This document shows positions 26,650 through 34,442 of a stretch of 64,000 nt of DNA, in pieces; the first letter of the stretch is position 1; each line of letters starts with the position of its first letter. The stretch lies in the NCBI GenBank assembly GCA_026692665.1, contig JAPLOF010000026.1, positions 62,001 through 126,000 of the forward strand, given 5' to 3'. The position numbers and the translations under genes were made by a program. This DNA comes from Planctomycetota bacterium. Lineage in GTDB: Bacteria > Planctomycetota > UBA1135 > GCA-002686595. The notes below the pieces were generated by a model. It was not told the DNA's origin. It worked only from the letters and a program-made list of their open reading frames with translations, and searched no databases.

Positions 26650-27072
26650 TCAGGCCGCGCGCAAGAGCGTGTGCAGCCGCATGATCGCGGCGCGGTCCGC
26701 ATCGAGCTCGAGCGTCGGGTAGGCCGCGCCGAAGCTCGCCCAGCGGAACTCCGCGAAGCGCGGGTCCAGACGCAACCGCGTCGGGGTCGCCGCCGCCTTG
26801 AACCCGTACGTCCACTCGATGACGTCCTCGTCGCCGAAGCACCAGCGGGAGGGCATGCCGAGGTCGATCACGTCGGCCGGCTGCAGGATGCCCGTGTCGT
26901 CGAGCACCTCGCGCTGGATCGCGTTCTCGAGCTTCTCGCCGAATCCGATGGTGCCCTGGACGGGTCCCCACAGGCCTTCGATGCCCTGCGCGCTGCGCAG
27001 GAGCAGGTAGTCGGGCTCGGGGCCCGCCTGCTGGAACACGAAAACCTTGATCCTGTGGATCAGCTCACGCAT
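26650..27072 (-). CDS. Nudix hydrolase, dATP pyrophosphohydrolase-like
   Basis: 140 residues. The Nudix box spans residues 40-62: GTIGFGEKLENAIQREVLDD then TGI. The canonical REUxEExGU helix reads REVLDDTGI, so both metal-binding glutamates after the U residue are Asp. The flanking sequence (HRIKVFVFQQAGPEPDYLLL and WTYGFKA) resembles NudB-type dihydroneopterin-triphosphate or dATP pyrophosphatases. The next gene along, divergent at 27242, is folC. NudB and FolC both serve folate synthesis in other bacteria, which would fit, but the substrate is unproven and the Glu-to-Asp changes could alter activity. Confidence 0.85.
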   Translation of the reverse strand: MRELIHRIKVFVFQQAGPEPDYLLLRSAQGIEGLWGPVQGTIGFGEKLENAIQREVLDDTGILQPADVIDLGMPSRWCFGDEDVIEWTYGFKAAATPTRLRLDPRFAEFRWASFGAAYPTLELDADRAAIMRLHTLLRAA

Positions 27073-27225
27073 CGCTCTGACCTGGGGGTGGACGCTGCGA
27101 CTTCCTAGATCCTAACTCGTCCCATCGGAACGGGGCGGGGGACAGCGCGAGGGGGAATTCCGATGGATCGGAGCGGGAACTCGCGCGGCCCTCCGGGTCA
27201 CCGTGAAAAGAACGCACCGTCGTCG

Positions 27226-27231
27226 TACGGT
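27226..27231 (+). promoter_or_regulatory. Candidate -10 element (TACGGT), folC
   Basis: TACGGT ends 10 nt before the folC ATG at 27242 with no Shine-Dalgarno sequence. Confidence 0.45.
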
Positions 27232-27241
27232 CCTGTCCGCC

Positions 27242-28552
27242 ATGCCTTCGCCGCGCCTCCTCCGGGTCCTGACCGCTCTCGACGCCCTGGTCGATTGGGA
27301 GAGGCGCGACCGCCGCGGCATGCACGTCGGGCTCGCGCCGATGACCGACCTGATGGAGCGCCTCGGCGAGCCGCAGCGCCGCTTCCGCGTGGTCCACGTG
27401 ACGGGGACGAAGGGCAAGGGCACGACCGCGGCGCTCGTCGCCGAAGCGCTGCGGCGCGCGGGGTTGCGGACGGGCCTCTACACCTCGCCGCACCTCCACC
27501 GCGTGAACGAGCGCGTGCGGATCGACGGGATCGAGGTCGGGGACGAGGAGCTGGCGGTCGCCCTCGAGGACGCGTTCCGGGCTCGCGAGGCCGCGATCCT
27601 CGAGAGCACGGCGGCCGACGAGGCGACGTGGTTCGACCTCGTGACCGCAGCTGCATTCCTGGTCTTTTCCCGCGCCGAATGCGCGTGGGCCGTCGTCGAG
27701 GTCGGCATCGGCGGGAGGCTCGACTCGACGAACGTCGCGGACGGCGAGGTGTGCGTCGTAACGAACATCGACCTCGAGCACGTCCAGGTGCTCGGCCCCA
27801 CGCACGCTGCGATCGCGCGAGAGAAGGGCGGGATCGTCAAGCGCAGCTCCGTGCTGGTGACGGGGGTGACGGGAGATCCCAACTCCGGACCCGAGGCGGA
27901 TGCCGCCCCTGTCCTCGAGGGGATCGCGAGCGCCCTCGGAGTCCGGGTCGTGCGACCCGCGCGCCGCGCGGAGAGCCTGCTCGATCGCAACGTCGATCTC
28001 GCACGGCTCGTGCTCGACGAGCTCGGTCGGCGCGGCGTGCGCGGATCGGACCAGGAACTCCTTTCCGGGTCTGCGCTCGGCGCCGACGCGATCGGGGCTG
28101 CCCGGCTGGCAGGCCGGCAGGAACTCCGCCGCGTCGGCCACACGCCGGTCCTGTTGGACGGGGCGCACGTGGCTTCGAGCATCACCGCGGTCCTGCACGA
28201 GGCGGCCGCCGATCCGCGCCTCCCGCGCAAGAAGCCCGTCGTGGTGCTCGCCCTGGGCCGCGACAAGGACGCCCCGGCGATCCTCAAGGCGCTGCGCGAC
28301 GGGGTCGATAGGCTTCTTTGCACTACGGCGGCCTCCGGGTCGCTGCGGGCAGTGGAAACCTTGGTCGAGGAATCGTCTCGAGCGGGAATCGGCGCCGAAA
28401 CAGCGGCGGACCCGGCGAGCGCCCTCACCAGGGCCATCCAGCTCGCGGCGGCCGGGGAAACCTGGGTGCTGGTCACCGGCTCCTTCCACCTGGTCGGGGC
28501 GGTGCGACTCCTTCTGGACGCCCCCTCGACGGACACGGACCCGCGATGCTGA
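27242..28552 (+). CDS. folC: Folylpolyglutamate synthase / dihydrofolate synthase
   Basis: 436 residues of the Mur-ligase-like FolC family, which adds glutamate to dihydropteroate or reduced folates using ATP. The P-loop VTGTKGKGTT lies at 53-62. GLYTSPHLHRVNERVRIDG is the hallmark folate-binding loop, VVEVGIGGRLDSTN the second ATP/metal motif, and VTNIDLEHVQVLGPT carries conserved Asp and His. The glutamate-ligase C-terminal domain includes LLDGAHVASSI. The start at 27242 follows a TACGGT hexamer; an upstream in-frame start adds only Arg-rich sequence. The stop codon overlaps the next gene's start region (ATGCTGA). Confidence 0.95.
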   Translation: MPSPRLLRVLTALDALVDWERRDRRGMHVGLAPMTDLMERLGEPQRRFRVVHVTGTKGKGTTAALVAEALRRAGLRTGLYTSPHLHRVNERVRIDGIEVGDEELAVALEDAFRAREAAILESTAADEATWFDLVTAAAFLVFSRAECAWAVVEVGIGGRLDSTNVADGEVCVVTNIDLEHVQVLGPTHAAIAREKGGIVKRSSVLVTGVTGDPNSGPEADAAPVLEGIASALGVRVVRPARRAESLLDRNVDLARLVLDELGRRGVRGSDQELLSGSALGADAIGAARLAGRQELRRVGHTPVLLDGAHVASSITAVLHEAAADPRLPRKKPVVVLALGRDKDAPAILKALRDGVDRLLCTTAASGSLRAVETLVEESSRAGIGAETAADPASALTRAIQLAAAGETWVLVTGSFHLVGAVRLLLDAPSTDTDPRC

Positions 28553-29049
28553 CGATCGTCTCGGACATGCTCTTGACGGACTCGTTCCTGATCAAGGGCA
28601 ACATCGAGAACAAGTACACGCGGCTCTCGCAGGTGCTCGACGAGCACCGCCGGTACTTCGTCAAGGTACGCGACGCGTCGCTGATCGACCTGAACTCCTG
28701 CGAGCGGATCAACACCCCGCTCCTGCACGTGAACGTCGACGAGATCCTGCTGGCGCACGAGTTCCTCGACCAGGGCGGCGACCCTCAGCAGCGCGAGCTC
28801 GCGAAGAACCAGGCGATGCACCGCGTGCGCGTCTTCTACACGGGCAGCCTGAACGTCGAGCTGGGTGGCGAAGTGCGCCCCGGGTCGTACGAGGCCGACG
28901 ACCGGTCCACACGGCGTTTCTTCACGATGCGGAACCCCGTCGTGCGCGGCTTCAACGATCGCGGCGACCAGGACCTGAAGCTCATCACGAAGCTGCCCTA
29001 CGCGATCCTGAACAAGCTGCGCCTGTCGTACGTGTACGACTTCAACTAG
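28546..29049 (+). CDS. Conserved-looking hypothetical protein coupled to folC
   Basis: 167 residues, soluble and rich in alternating beta and charged segments (IENKYTRLSQVLDEHRRYFV; NVDEILLAHEFLDQGGD). It has no signal peptide and no recognisable catalytic motif. The C-terminus (LPYAILNKLRLSYVYDFN) is strongly aromatic. The start codon lies within the last codons of folC, so translation is coupled. The sequence has good codon usage and protein-like composition, so I believe it is real, but I do not recognise the family and assign no function. Confidence 0.8.
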   Translation: MLTIVSDMLLTDSFLIKGNIENKYTRLSQVLDEHRRYFVKVRDASLIDLNSCERINTPLLHVNVDEILLAHEFLDQGGDPQQRELAKNQAMHRVRVFYTGSLNVELGGEVRPGSYEADDRSTRRFFTMRNPVVRGFNDRGDQDLKLITKLPYAILNKLRLSYVYDFN

Positions 29050-29405
29050 GCGCACCCGGCGCCGCCGCCTGCCGGAACACCCACCCGGACGAGCGCGCCT
29101 TCGCACCGTTCCGCCGCGCTGTACCCCCGTTGCGGGGCGGACCTGCGCGCCGCCCTGACATGCCGCACCCTCCGAGCGCGGACGCGTTTCGTCGGCAGGC
29201 GCGCGCGGCGTCGGTGACCGACCACGCACGGACGTCGGGTCCGAGGCTCACGCGACGAGCCCGGCCTGTCCCGCCGACGGCCCTCCATGCGGACGTCCGC
29301 GCGCCGTCCTCCAGTCTTCTCGGCGAACCGCCGACAGCCCTCGCAGAGCGCCACGGCCTGCTCGGCTGGACCGCGAGCGGTCCAGAACCTGATGATGGGC
29401 AGGTC
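29050..29405. other. 356-nt region without a confident gene
   Basis: Both strands carry open frames here, but their translations are Arg/Pro/Ala-rich and unlike proteins. On the plus strand the DUF2752 frame stays open back to an ATG at 29160, so that gene may be longer than annotated. I see no hairpin, repeat or RNA gene in this stretch. Confidence 0.4.
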
Positions 29406-29885
29406 GTGGCCCTTACCTCCGAGACTTCCGAGACGAGCGCGCCGGTTGCCCCGAAGCGCTCGCTGGAACACTGGGCGCTCCTCTCCGGCGCAATCCTCGC
29501 TGCGTTCGCCGTCCTCGTCCTCGGCACGTGGATCGAACCGGACCCGCGCGGCTTCGGCACGCACGAGAAGCTCGGCATGGGGGCGTGCAACTTCCTCGCC
29601 TGGACCGGAATCCCCTGCCCCGGCTGCGGAGTCACGACCTCGGTGTCGCTCGCCGCGCACGGGAGCTTCAGGGCTGCGTTCTGGAACCAACCTTTCGGGT
29701 TGATCGTCGCCCTCCTCGCGCCGCTCGCGGCCCTGGTCGCGATCGTGCAGCACGCCCGCGGCCGCGATCTCGGCGCGACGCTGCGCGCCCTGCGCCCGGC
29801 GTGGTGGGGGCTCGGCCTCGGAATCGCGGCCGCCGCCGGCTGGGCGTGGAAGATCGTCGCGATGCGCGCTGGTCACGGCGGGTAG
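29406..29885 (+). CDS. DUF2752 membrane protein
   Basis: 159 residues from the GTG at 29406. DUF2752 is recognised by GIPCPGCGVTTSVSLAAHGS between hydrophobic helices, with a further FNQPFG-like element (FWNQPFGLIVALLAPLAAL). Three membrane helices are predicted. The two conserved cysteines in PCPGCG are invariant in the family; the function is unknown. The start is uncertain: an in-frame ATG at 29160 would add 82 residues of Arg/Pro-rich sequence that does not resemble the family, which normally starts near the first helix. Confidence 0.8.
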   Translation: MALTSETSETSAPVAPKRSLEHWALLSGAILAAFAVLVLGTWIEPDPRGFGTHEKLGMGACNFLAWTGIPCPGCGVTTSVSLAAHGSFRAAFWNQPFGLIVALLAPLAALVAIVQHARGRDLGATLRALRPAWWGLGLGIAAAAGWAWKIVAMRAGHGG

Positions 29886-29895
29886 GCCCCGCGAT

Positions 29896-31485
29896 TCAGG
29901 ACCGTGCCTGGCGCGATCGGGGAGCAGGCCGCAGTCGCAGGGCGCGCAGCTTCGAATCGAGCGTCGTCGGGCGGAGACCGAGCAGTTCCGCGGCGCCTCC
30001 CGGACCCGAGATCTTGCCGTCCGCGCGGCGCAACGCGTCCTCGATGATCTCGCGCTCCTTCGAGCGCCATTCGCGCAGCGTCGGCAGCGGCGTTTCGGCT
30101 TCCCGCGCGAGCTTCGGCCGCGAACGGACCTCGGGTGCGTCCGCGATGCCGAGACCCTCGAGCACCAACTTGCGACCCCGCCCGAGGATCACCGCGCGCT
30201 CGAGCACGTTCCGCAGCTCGCGCACGTTCCCAGGCCAGTTCCAGGCGCCCAGCCGTTCGAGGTCCGCCCGCGAGATCCGGGGCGCCGCGAGCCCCGAGCG
30301 CTTCGCCGCCTGCGCGACGAAGGCGCTCGCGAGACTGGCCAGGTCGTCCATGCGGTCGCGCAGGGGCGGCACCTCGATCGGGAAGACACCGAGCCTGTAG
30401 TAGAGGTCCTCGCGGAAACGGCCGGCCTTGACCTCGGTCCGCAGGTCACGGTTCGTGGCCGCGACGACGCGCACGTCGACCTTGCGGGTCTTGCCCTCCC
30501 CGACGCGCTCGAAGGTGCCTTCCTGGAGGACGCGCAGCAGCTTCGCCTGGTGCGCCGGAGGAATCTCCCCCAGCTCGTCCAGGAACAGCGTGCCGCCGTC
30601 GGCCAGCTCGAACCGTCCGATGCGGTCGCCGACCGCGCCGGTGAACGAGCCGCGCGCGTGGCCGAAGAACTCGCTCTCGAAGAGTTCGGCCGGGATCGCG
30701 CCGCAGTTCACTTTGATCAGCGGACGCTCCTTGCGACGGCTGCGTTCGTGGATCGCGCGCGCGACGAGCTCCTTGCCGGTCCCCGACTCGCCCGAGATCA
30801 GCACGGCGGCATCCGTCGCGGCGACCAGCTCGATCTGCTGGAGCACCTTCCGGAGCGCCGGGGAACGGCCCAGGATCTCGCCCGCGTCGAGAGCTTCGGT
30901 GACCTCCTCGCGCAGGTAGTCGTTCTCCGCGGCGAGGCGGTCCTTCAGCCGCTGGATTTCCTCCCAGGCGCGCGCGTTGGAGATCGAGACGGCGGCGTGG
31001 TCGGCGAACGTGCGCAGCCAGCGGAAGTCGTCGGACGAGATGGGCTTCCTGTCGAACATCGCCAGCACGCCGAGGACTTCGCCGTGGCACACGAGCGGCT
31101 GCGCGGCGAACGCGGCGACGGACTCCGCGCGGGCCCAGGCGGGATCGGCGATCCATTCGTCGGTGCCGGCGAGGCGCTCGAGGTGCAGGCCCTCGCCGCT
31201 CTCCGCCACGCGCCCGATCTTGCGCTCGCCGATCTCGAAGCGCTGGAAGCGGCTCGCGCCCGCCGCCTTGCGTGGAGGCTTGGAGACGGGGTTGCCGGCG
31301 CTGACGGCCAGTTCGAGCCAGCGGTGCTCGCCATGCGAATCGGTGCGGCTCTGCACCAGCCAGATCCGGCACAGGACCACGTTCTGACAGACGGCTACGC
31401 CGCGCACGATGCGCGGCAGGATCTCCTCGACCGGCGCGCGGTCCGCGAGGGCCAGGGTGACCTCCTGCATGGCGGCGACGTTCAT
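29896..31485 (-). CDS. Sigma-54-dependent transcriptional activator (GAF-AAA-Fis)
   Basis: 529 residues in the NorR/FhlA-like order. A GAF sensor domain covers about 15-170 (PVEEILPRIVRGVAVCQNVV), then a coiled linker (EEIQRLKDRLAAENDYLREE). The AAA+ domain at 205-440 has Walker A GESGTGKE (232-239), the sigma-54 contact loop GSFTGA (279-284, Ser in place of the usual first Ala) and Walker B TLFLDELGE (299-307). A Fis-type HTH lies near 475-520 (GGAAELLGLRPTTLDSKLRA). The GAF ligand is unknown. It is divergent from the CMD-DsrE-PNPOx operon, which has a good sigma-54 promoter, so that operon is its likely target. A TAGGCT hexamer ends 6 nt before its own ATG. Confidence 0.95.
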   Translation of the reverse strand: MNVAAMQEVTLALADRAPVEEILPRIVRGVAVCQNVVLCRIWLVQSRTDSHGEHRWLELAVSAGNPVSKPPRKAAGASRFQRFEIGERKIGRVAESGEGLHLERLAGTDEWIADPAWARAESVAAFAAQPLVCHGEVLGVLAMFDRKPISSDDFRWLRTFADHAAVSISNARAWEEIQRLKDRLAAENDYLREEVTEALDAGEILGRSPALRKVLQQIELVAATDAAVLISGESGTGKELVARAIHERSRRKERPLIKVNCGAIPAELFESEFFGHARGSFTGAVGDRIGRFELADGGTLFLDELGEIPPAHQAKLLRVLQEGTFERVGEGKTRKVDVRVVAATNRDLRTEVKAGRFREDLYYRLGVFPIEVPPLRDRMDDLASLASAFVAQAAKRSGLAAPRISRADLERLGAWNWPGNVRELRNVLERAVILGRGRKLVLEGLGIADAPEVRSRPKLAREAETPLPTLREWRSKEREIIEDALRRADGKISGPGGAAELLGLRPTTLDSKLRALRLRPAPRSRQARS

Positions 31486-31491
31486 GGCGAA

Positions 31492-31497
31492 AGCCTA
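31492..31497 (-). promoter_or_regulatory. Candidate -10 element (TAGGCT), sigma-54 activator gene
   Basis: TAGGCT on the minus strand ends 6 nt before the activator ATG at 31485. The same hexamer, at 7 nt, precedes the PLP-enzyme gene. Confidence 0.5.
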
Positions 31498-31520
31498 TCG
31501 CGAGATCTCGGGAGCAGTCT

Positions 31521-31554
31521 CACGAAGAACCGTAAGTCACGAAGTGTCGTAAGC
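31521..31554 (+). promoter_or_regulatory. Tandem 17-bp direct repeats, candidate activator binding sites
   Basis: CACGAAGAACCGTAAGT (31521-31537) is followed directly by CACGAAGTGTCGTAAGC (31538-31554). They match at 13 of 17 positions, in the pattern CACGAAG-n3-CGTAAG. They lie between the divergent activator gene and the sigma-54 promoter, about 70-100 bp upstream of the latter, which suits enhancer binding sites. Confidence 0.55.
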
Positions 31555-31622
31555 GCGGATCTGTACAGCCATGATGAGCTAAGCACCTTGTCCTCATGTT
31601 CTTATGGCTATTCGTCTCATGC

Positions 31623-31638
31623 TGGCACGCCTCCTGCT
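31623..31638 (+). promoter_or_regulatory. Sigma-54 promoter
   Basis: TGGCACGCCTCCTGCT matches the sigma-54 consensus TGGCACG-N4-TTGCW at all but one position. The invariant GG and GC have the required 10-nt spacing. Transcription should start near 31649, about 40 nt before the first gene of the operon. Confidence 0.75.
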
Positions 31639-31687
31639 TGTGTTGGACGTCCGGCGCCAGAACGCGCCCCAACCACCGGAGACCACG

Positions 31688-32254
31688 ATGACCCGCTTGA
31701 ACCCGATCGATCCCGCGAACGCCCAAGGCAAGACCAAGACCCTGTTCGACGACGTGCAGAAGAAGCTCGGCGTCGTGCCCAACATGATGCGCACGATGGC
31801 GAACTCGCCGGCGGTGCTGGAGGGGTATCTGGCCCTCAGCGGCGCGCTGGGCGGCGCGTCGATCGACGCCAAGACGCGCGAGCGCATCGCGCTGGTGACG
31901 GCGGAGCTGAACGCGTGCGGCTACTGCCTCAGCGCGCACACGTTCATCGGAGGCAAGTTGGGGATCGGCGCCGCCGACCTCGATGGGGCGCGGCGCGGCA
32001 CGGCGGACGATCCGCGCACCAAGGCGATCCTGACGCTCGCTCGCTCGATCGTCCTCGAGCGCGGGCGCGTGCGCGACGAGGACCTGCTCGCGGCCCGGAA
32101 GGCGGGCGTGACCGACGCGCAGATCGCGGAGACCGTCGCGACCGTCGCGCTGAACGTCTTCACCAACTGGTTCAACCACGTCACGGATCCGGTCATCGAC
32201 TTCCCGGAAGTGCGTCCGGGCGAACTCACCCCGACCGCCGTCGCCACGCGCTGA
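31688..32254 (+). CDS. Carboxymuconolactone decarboxylase / AhpD-like protein
   Basis: 188 residues. The active-site motif ACGYCLSAH has Cys77, Cys80 and His84, the redox Cys pair and proton-relay His of AhpD-like proteins. NPIDPANAQGKTKTLFDDVQ and LGVVPNMMRTMANSP are typical of the peroxidase-related/CMD subfamily. The likely role is a thiol-dependent peroxidase or alkylhydroperoxidase-type function rather than ring-lactone decarboxylation. It is the first gene of a putative sigma-54-controlled operon with DsrE-like and flavin-binding proteins, which supports a redox role. The upstream in-frame extension is low-complexity, so the ATG at 31688 was used. Confidence 0.9.
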   Translation: MTRLNPIDPANAQGKTKTLFDDVQKKLGVVPNMMRTMANSPAVLEGYLALSGALGGASIDAKTRERIALVTAELNACGYCLSAHTFIGGKLGIGAADLDGARRGTADDPRTKAILTLARSIVLERGRVRDEDLLAARKAGVTDAQIAETVATVALNVFTNWFNHVTDPVIDFPEVRPGELTPTAVATR

Positions 32255-32301
32255 ACCCAACCCCCGAACCCACGCGCTGAACCCAACCCCCGAACCCACG
32301 C
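32250..32301 (+). repeat. Tandem duplication of a 26-bp unit
   Basis: Two identical 26-bp units (32250-32275 and 32276-32301) begin at the CMD stop codon and fill most of the gap to the DsrE gene. The unit is GCTGAACCCAACCCCCGAAC followed by CCACGC. Exact identity suggests a recent duplication, probably by slippage. Confidence 0.9.
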
Positions 32302-32311
32302 AAAGAACACG

Positions 32312-32686
32312 ATGAAAACAGCCATTCTCGTCATCTCCGACCCGAACAACGGGGCCGCCGACGCCCTGGGTCGCGTCTTCAACGCCCTCGCCCTGGCCCA
32401 CGAGAGCAAGAATGCCGGAGATCAGGTCGAGCTCGTCTTCGAGGGTGCGGGCACGCGCTGGCCCGAGCAGCTCGTCCGTCTCGATCACCCGCTGAACGGG
32501 CTGTGGAACGAAGTCCGCGATGTCGTGGTCGGGGCCTCGTGCGGCTGCGCCGAGGTGTTCGGCTCGGCAAAGGGCGTCGAGGCCTGCGGTGTCCCGCTCG
32601 TCCGCGAGTACGCGCTGCCCGGCACGCCCGGGGTGGCCAGCATGCGCAAGTACCTGGCCGGCGATTGGAAGACCCTCGTCTTCTGA
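32312..32686 (+). CDS. DsrE/DsrF-like protein
   Basis: 124 residues with the Rossmann-like DsrE fold: TAILVISDPNNGAADALGRV at the start, a central KNAGDQVELVFEGAGTRW, and VVVGASCGCAEVFGSAKGVE. The Cys pair in ASCGCAE lies where DsrE-family proteins place functional cysteines. Family members act in sulfur relay or as small redox-linked subunits. It sits between the CMD and flavin-binding genes and probably belongs to the same sigma-54-driven transcript. Its start lies 10 nt after the 26-bp tandem duplication. Confidence 0.85.
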   Translation: MKTAILVISDPNNGAADALGRVFNALALAHESKNAGDQVELVFEGAGTRWPEQLVRLDHPLNGLWNEVRDVVVGASCGCAEVFGSAKGVEACGVPLVREYALPGTPGVASMRKYLAGDWKTLVF

Positions 32687-32756
32687 CCGCGATCGACCGT
32701 GCCCGCCCGAGGCTCGACGCCTCCGGCGGGCCCGCCTTCCCGAAAGTGAGCACGCC

Positions 32757-33347
32757 ATGGCCCAGAACTTCCTCGACCTCGCCCTGACTCCAGCCGTCCT
32801 CGCCGCACAGGAGCACGCCTACGGCCGCGCGGCCGTGCCCGGTCAGCCGGGCGACCGCGATGCCCTCGGACCGGAGGAAGTCGCGTTCGTGACCGCTCGC
32901 GACTCCTTCTACATGGCGACGGTGTCCGAGACCGGATGGCCCTACGTCCAGCACCGCGGTGGGCCCCCGGGCTTCGTGAAGGTCCTCGGCCCGAACGAGA
33001 TCGCGTTCGCGGACCTGCGCGGGAACAGGCAGCTCATCTCGACCGGGAATCTGGCCGGAAACGACCGCGTCGCGCTGATCCTCGTCGACTACCCACGTCG
33101 CGCGCGTCTCAAGATCCTGGGCCACGCCCGCGCGGTCGACCGCGGTGTCGATCCCGAGCTCGATGCGCGCTTCGACGTGGACCGCCCCGGCGGCCGGGTC
33201 GAGCGGATCCTGCGCATCGACGTGGTCGCATTCGACTGGAACTGTCCGCAGAACATCACGCCGCGGTGGACGAAGTCCGAGGTCGAGGCCGTCGTCGCGC
33301 CCTTGCGCGCCCGCATCGCGGAACTCGAAGGGCTTTCGAGGGGCTGA
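32757..33347 (+). CDS. Pyridoxamine 5'-phosphate oxidase-like FMN-binding protein
   Basis: 196 residues. The split-barrel fold is indicated by FVTARDSFYMATVSETGWPY, HRGGPPGFVKVLGPNEIAF, and GNRQLISTGNLAGNDRVALI, a pattern typical of the larger uncharacterised PNPOx-like subgroup rather than PdxH itself. It probably binds FMN (or F420 or haem in relatives) and acts as a reductase or oxidase on a small molecule. It is the third gene of the CMD-DsrE operon. The ATG at 32757 gives the normal N-terminus (AQNFLDLALTPAVLAAQ). It is convergent with rsgA. Confidence 0.88.
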   Translation: MAQNFLDLALTPAVLAAQEHAYGRAAVPGQPGDRDALGPEEVAFVTARDSFYMATVSETGWPYVQHRGGPPGFVKVLGPNEIAFADLRGNRQLISTGNLAGNDRVALILVDYPRRARLKILGHARAVDRGVDPELDARFDVDRPGGRVERILRIDVVAFDWNCPQNITPRWTKSEVEAVVAPLRARIAELEGLSRG

Positions 33348-33370
33348 CGCACGCGGCTCTCGCGCTCGAT

Positions 33371-34330
33371 TCAGGGATCCGAATCGGGCTCGACGTCCTC
33401 GACCGCTTCGGGCGCCTTCCGCAACTCGTCGAGCATCTCGACATAGCTCGCGTATCGGCTGGCCGCGATGTGCCCGGCTTCGACGGCGTCGAACACCGCG
33501 CAGCCCGGCTCGTGGTCGTGGCCGCAGTCGGGGAACTGGCAGCGGAGCTGGTACCTGCGGAACTCGGGGAAGCAGTCGCGCAACGACGCGGGCGGAATGC
33601 CATAGGGCCGGAAGACACGGATGCCCGGCGTGTCGATGACCGCGCAGCCGAAGTCGAGGAAGTGCATCAACGAGAACGTCGTCGTGTGCTTCCCCTGGTC
33701 CCAGAACTTGCTGATCTTGCCGATTTTCAGGTTCAGGCCGGGCTGCAGGGCGTTCAGCAGGCTCGACTTGCCCGCGCCCGATGCGCCGTAGACGACGGAG
33801 GTCTTGCCCTTCAGCAGTTCGCGCAGTGTCTCGAGCCCTTCGGACTTCGTCGCGCACGTCGGCAGGACCTGGATCGGGATGCGCTCGTACGTGTCTCGGA
33901 TCGTGTCGAGCTCCTCCGCGCTGACGAGGTCGATCTTGTTCAGCACGAGCACGACCGGGATGTGCTGCCACCAGCACGCAGAGAGGATCCGGTCCGTGCG
34001 GTTGCTCGAGAAGCCGGGCTTCGCGAGGGACCCGACGATGACCATCTGATCGACGTTCGCCGCGAGGACCTGCTCGCGAGGATCGTGCGACGACGCGATG
34101 CGCGACAGTTGGTTCCGGCGCTTGAGCACGCGGTCGAGGCTGGCCGGGGAACTGGCGAGGTCGACCTCGACGTCGTCGCCGACCGCGACCGGGTTCTTCT
34201 CCTGCCGACGCTCCGAATCCACGCCATAGAGCGCGCCGCGGGGGGCGGCCTGGATCACGCGGCCGTCGACCAGGACGTGGCACACCTTGGCGTCCGTTCG
34301 CACCACGCGGCCCGTCTGGAGGGAGGTCAT
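33371..34330 (-). CDS. rsgA: Ribosome small-subunit-dependent GTPase A
   Basis: 319 residues with the circularly permuted GTPase order. An N-terminal OB domain (LQTGRVVRTDAKVCHVLVDG) is followed by G4 NKID at 131-134, G1 GASGAGKSS at 182-190 and G3 DTPG at 233-236. The C-terminal zinc site is Cys264, Cys269, His271 and Cys277 (CQFPDCGHDHEPGC). RsgA is a late 30S-subunit assembly GTPase. The start at 34330 gives the standard N-terminus and is preceded by a TACCCT hexamer at 8 nt. It is divergent from the DEAD-box helicase gene. Confidence 0.96.
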   Translation of the reverse strand: MTSLQTGRVVRTDAKVCHVLVDGRVIQAAPRGALYGVDSERRQEKNPVAVGDDVEVDLASSPASLDRVLKRRNQLSRIASSHDPREQVLAANVDQMVIVGSLAKPGFSSNRTDRILSACWWQHIPVVLVLNKIDLVSAEELDTIRDTYERIPIQVLPTCATKSEGLETLRELLKGKTSVVYGASGAGKSSLLNALQPGLNLKIGKISKFWDQGKHTTTFSLMHFLDFGCAVIDTPGIRVFRPYGIPPASLRDCFPEFRRYQLRCQFPDCGHDHEPGCAVFDAVEAGHIAASRYASYVEMLDELRKAPEAVEDVEPDSDP

Positions 34331-34338
34331 CACCGGGC

Positions 34339-34344
34339 AGGGTA
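34339..34344 (-). promoter_or_regulatory. Candidate -10 element (TACCCT), rsgA
   Basis: TACCCT on the minus strand ends 8 nt before the rsgA ATG at 34330, with no Shine-Dalgarno sequence. Confidence 0.5.
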
Positions 34345-34429
34345 GCGATGAATGCCCCTCGGAGAGCGCGGCACGCGGCCCAAATCGGCCGAAAACAGGC
34401 CCGCACGGGCTCCAGTCCTCCGCAGAGAC

Positions 34430-34435
34430 TAGAGT
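34430..34435 (+). promoter_or_regulatory. Candidate -10 element (TAGAGT), DEAD-box helicase
   Basis: TAGAGT ends 7 nt before the ATG at 34443. The spacing leaves no room for a ribosome binding site. Confidence 0.5.
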
Positions 34436-34442
34436 GCTGCCC

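Noticed and set aside
29160-29405. N-terminal extension of the DUF2752 protein to the ATG at 29160
   Set aside because: The extra 82 residues are Arg/Pro/Ala-rich and unlike the family, which begins close to the first membrane helix. It is kept only as an alternative.
31521-31554. CRISPR-like repeats
   Set aside because: There are only two imperfect 17-bp copies with no spacer between them, in a divergent promoter region. Regulatory sites fit better.
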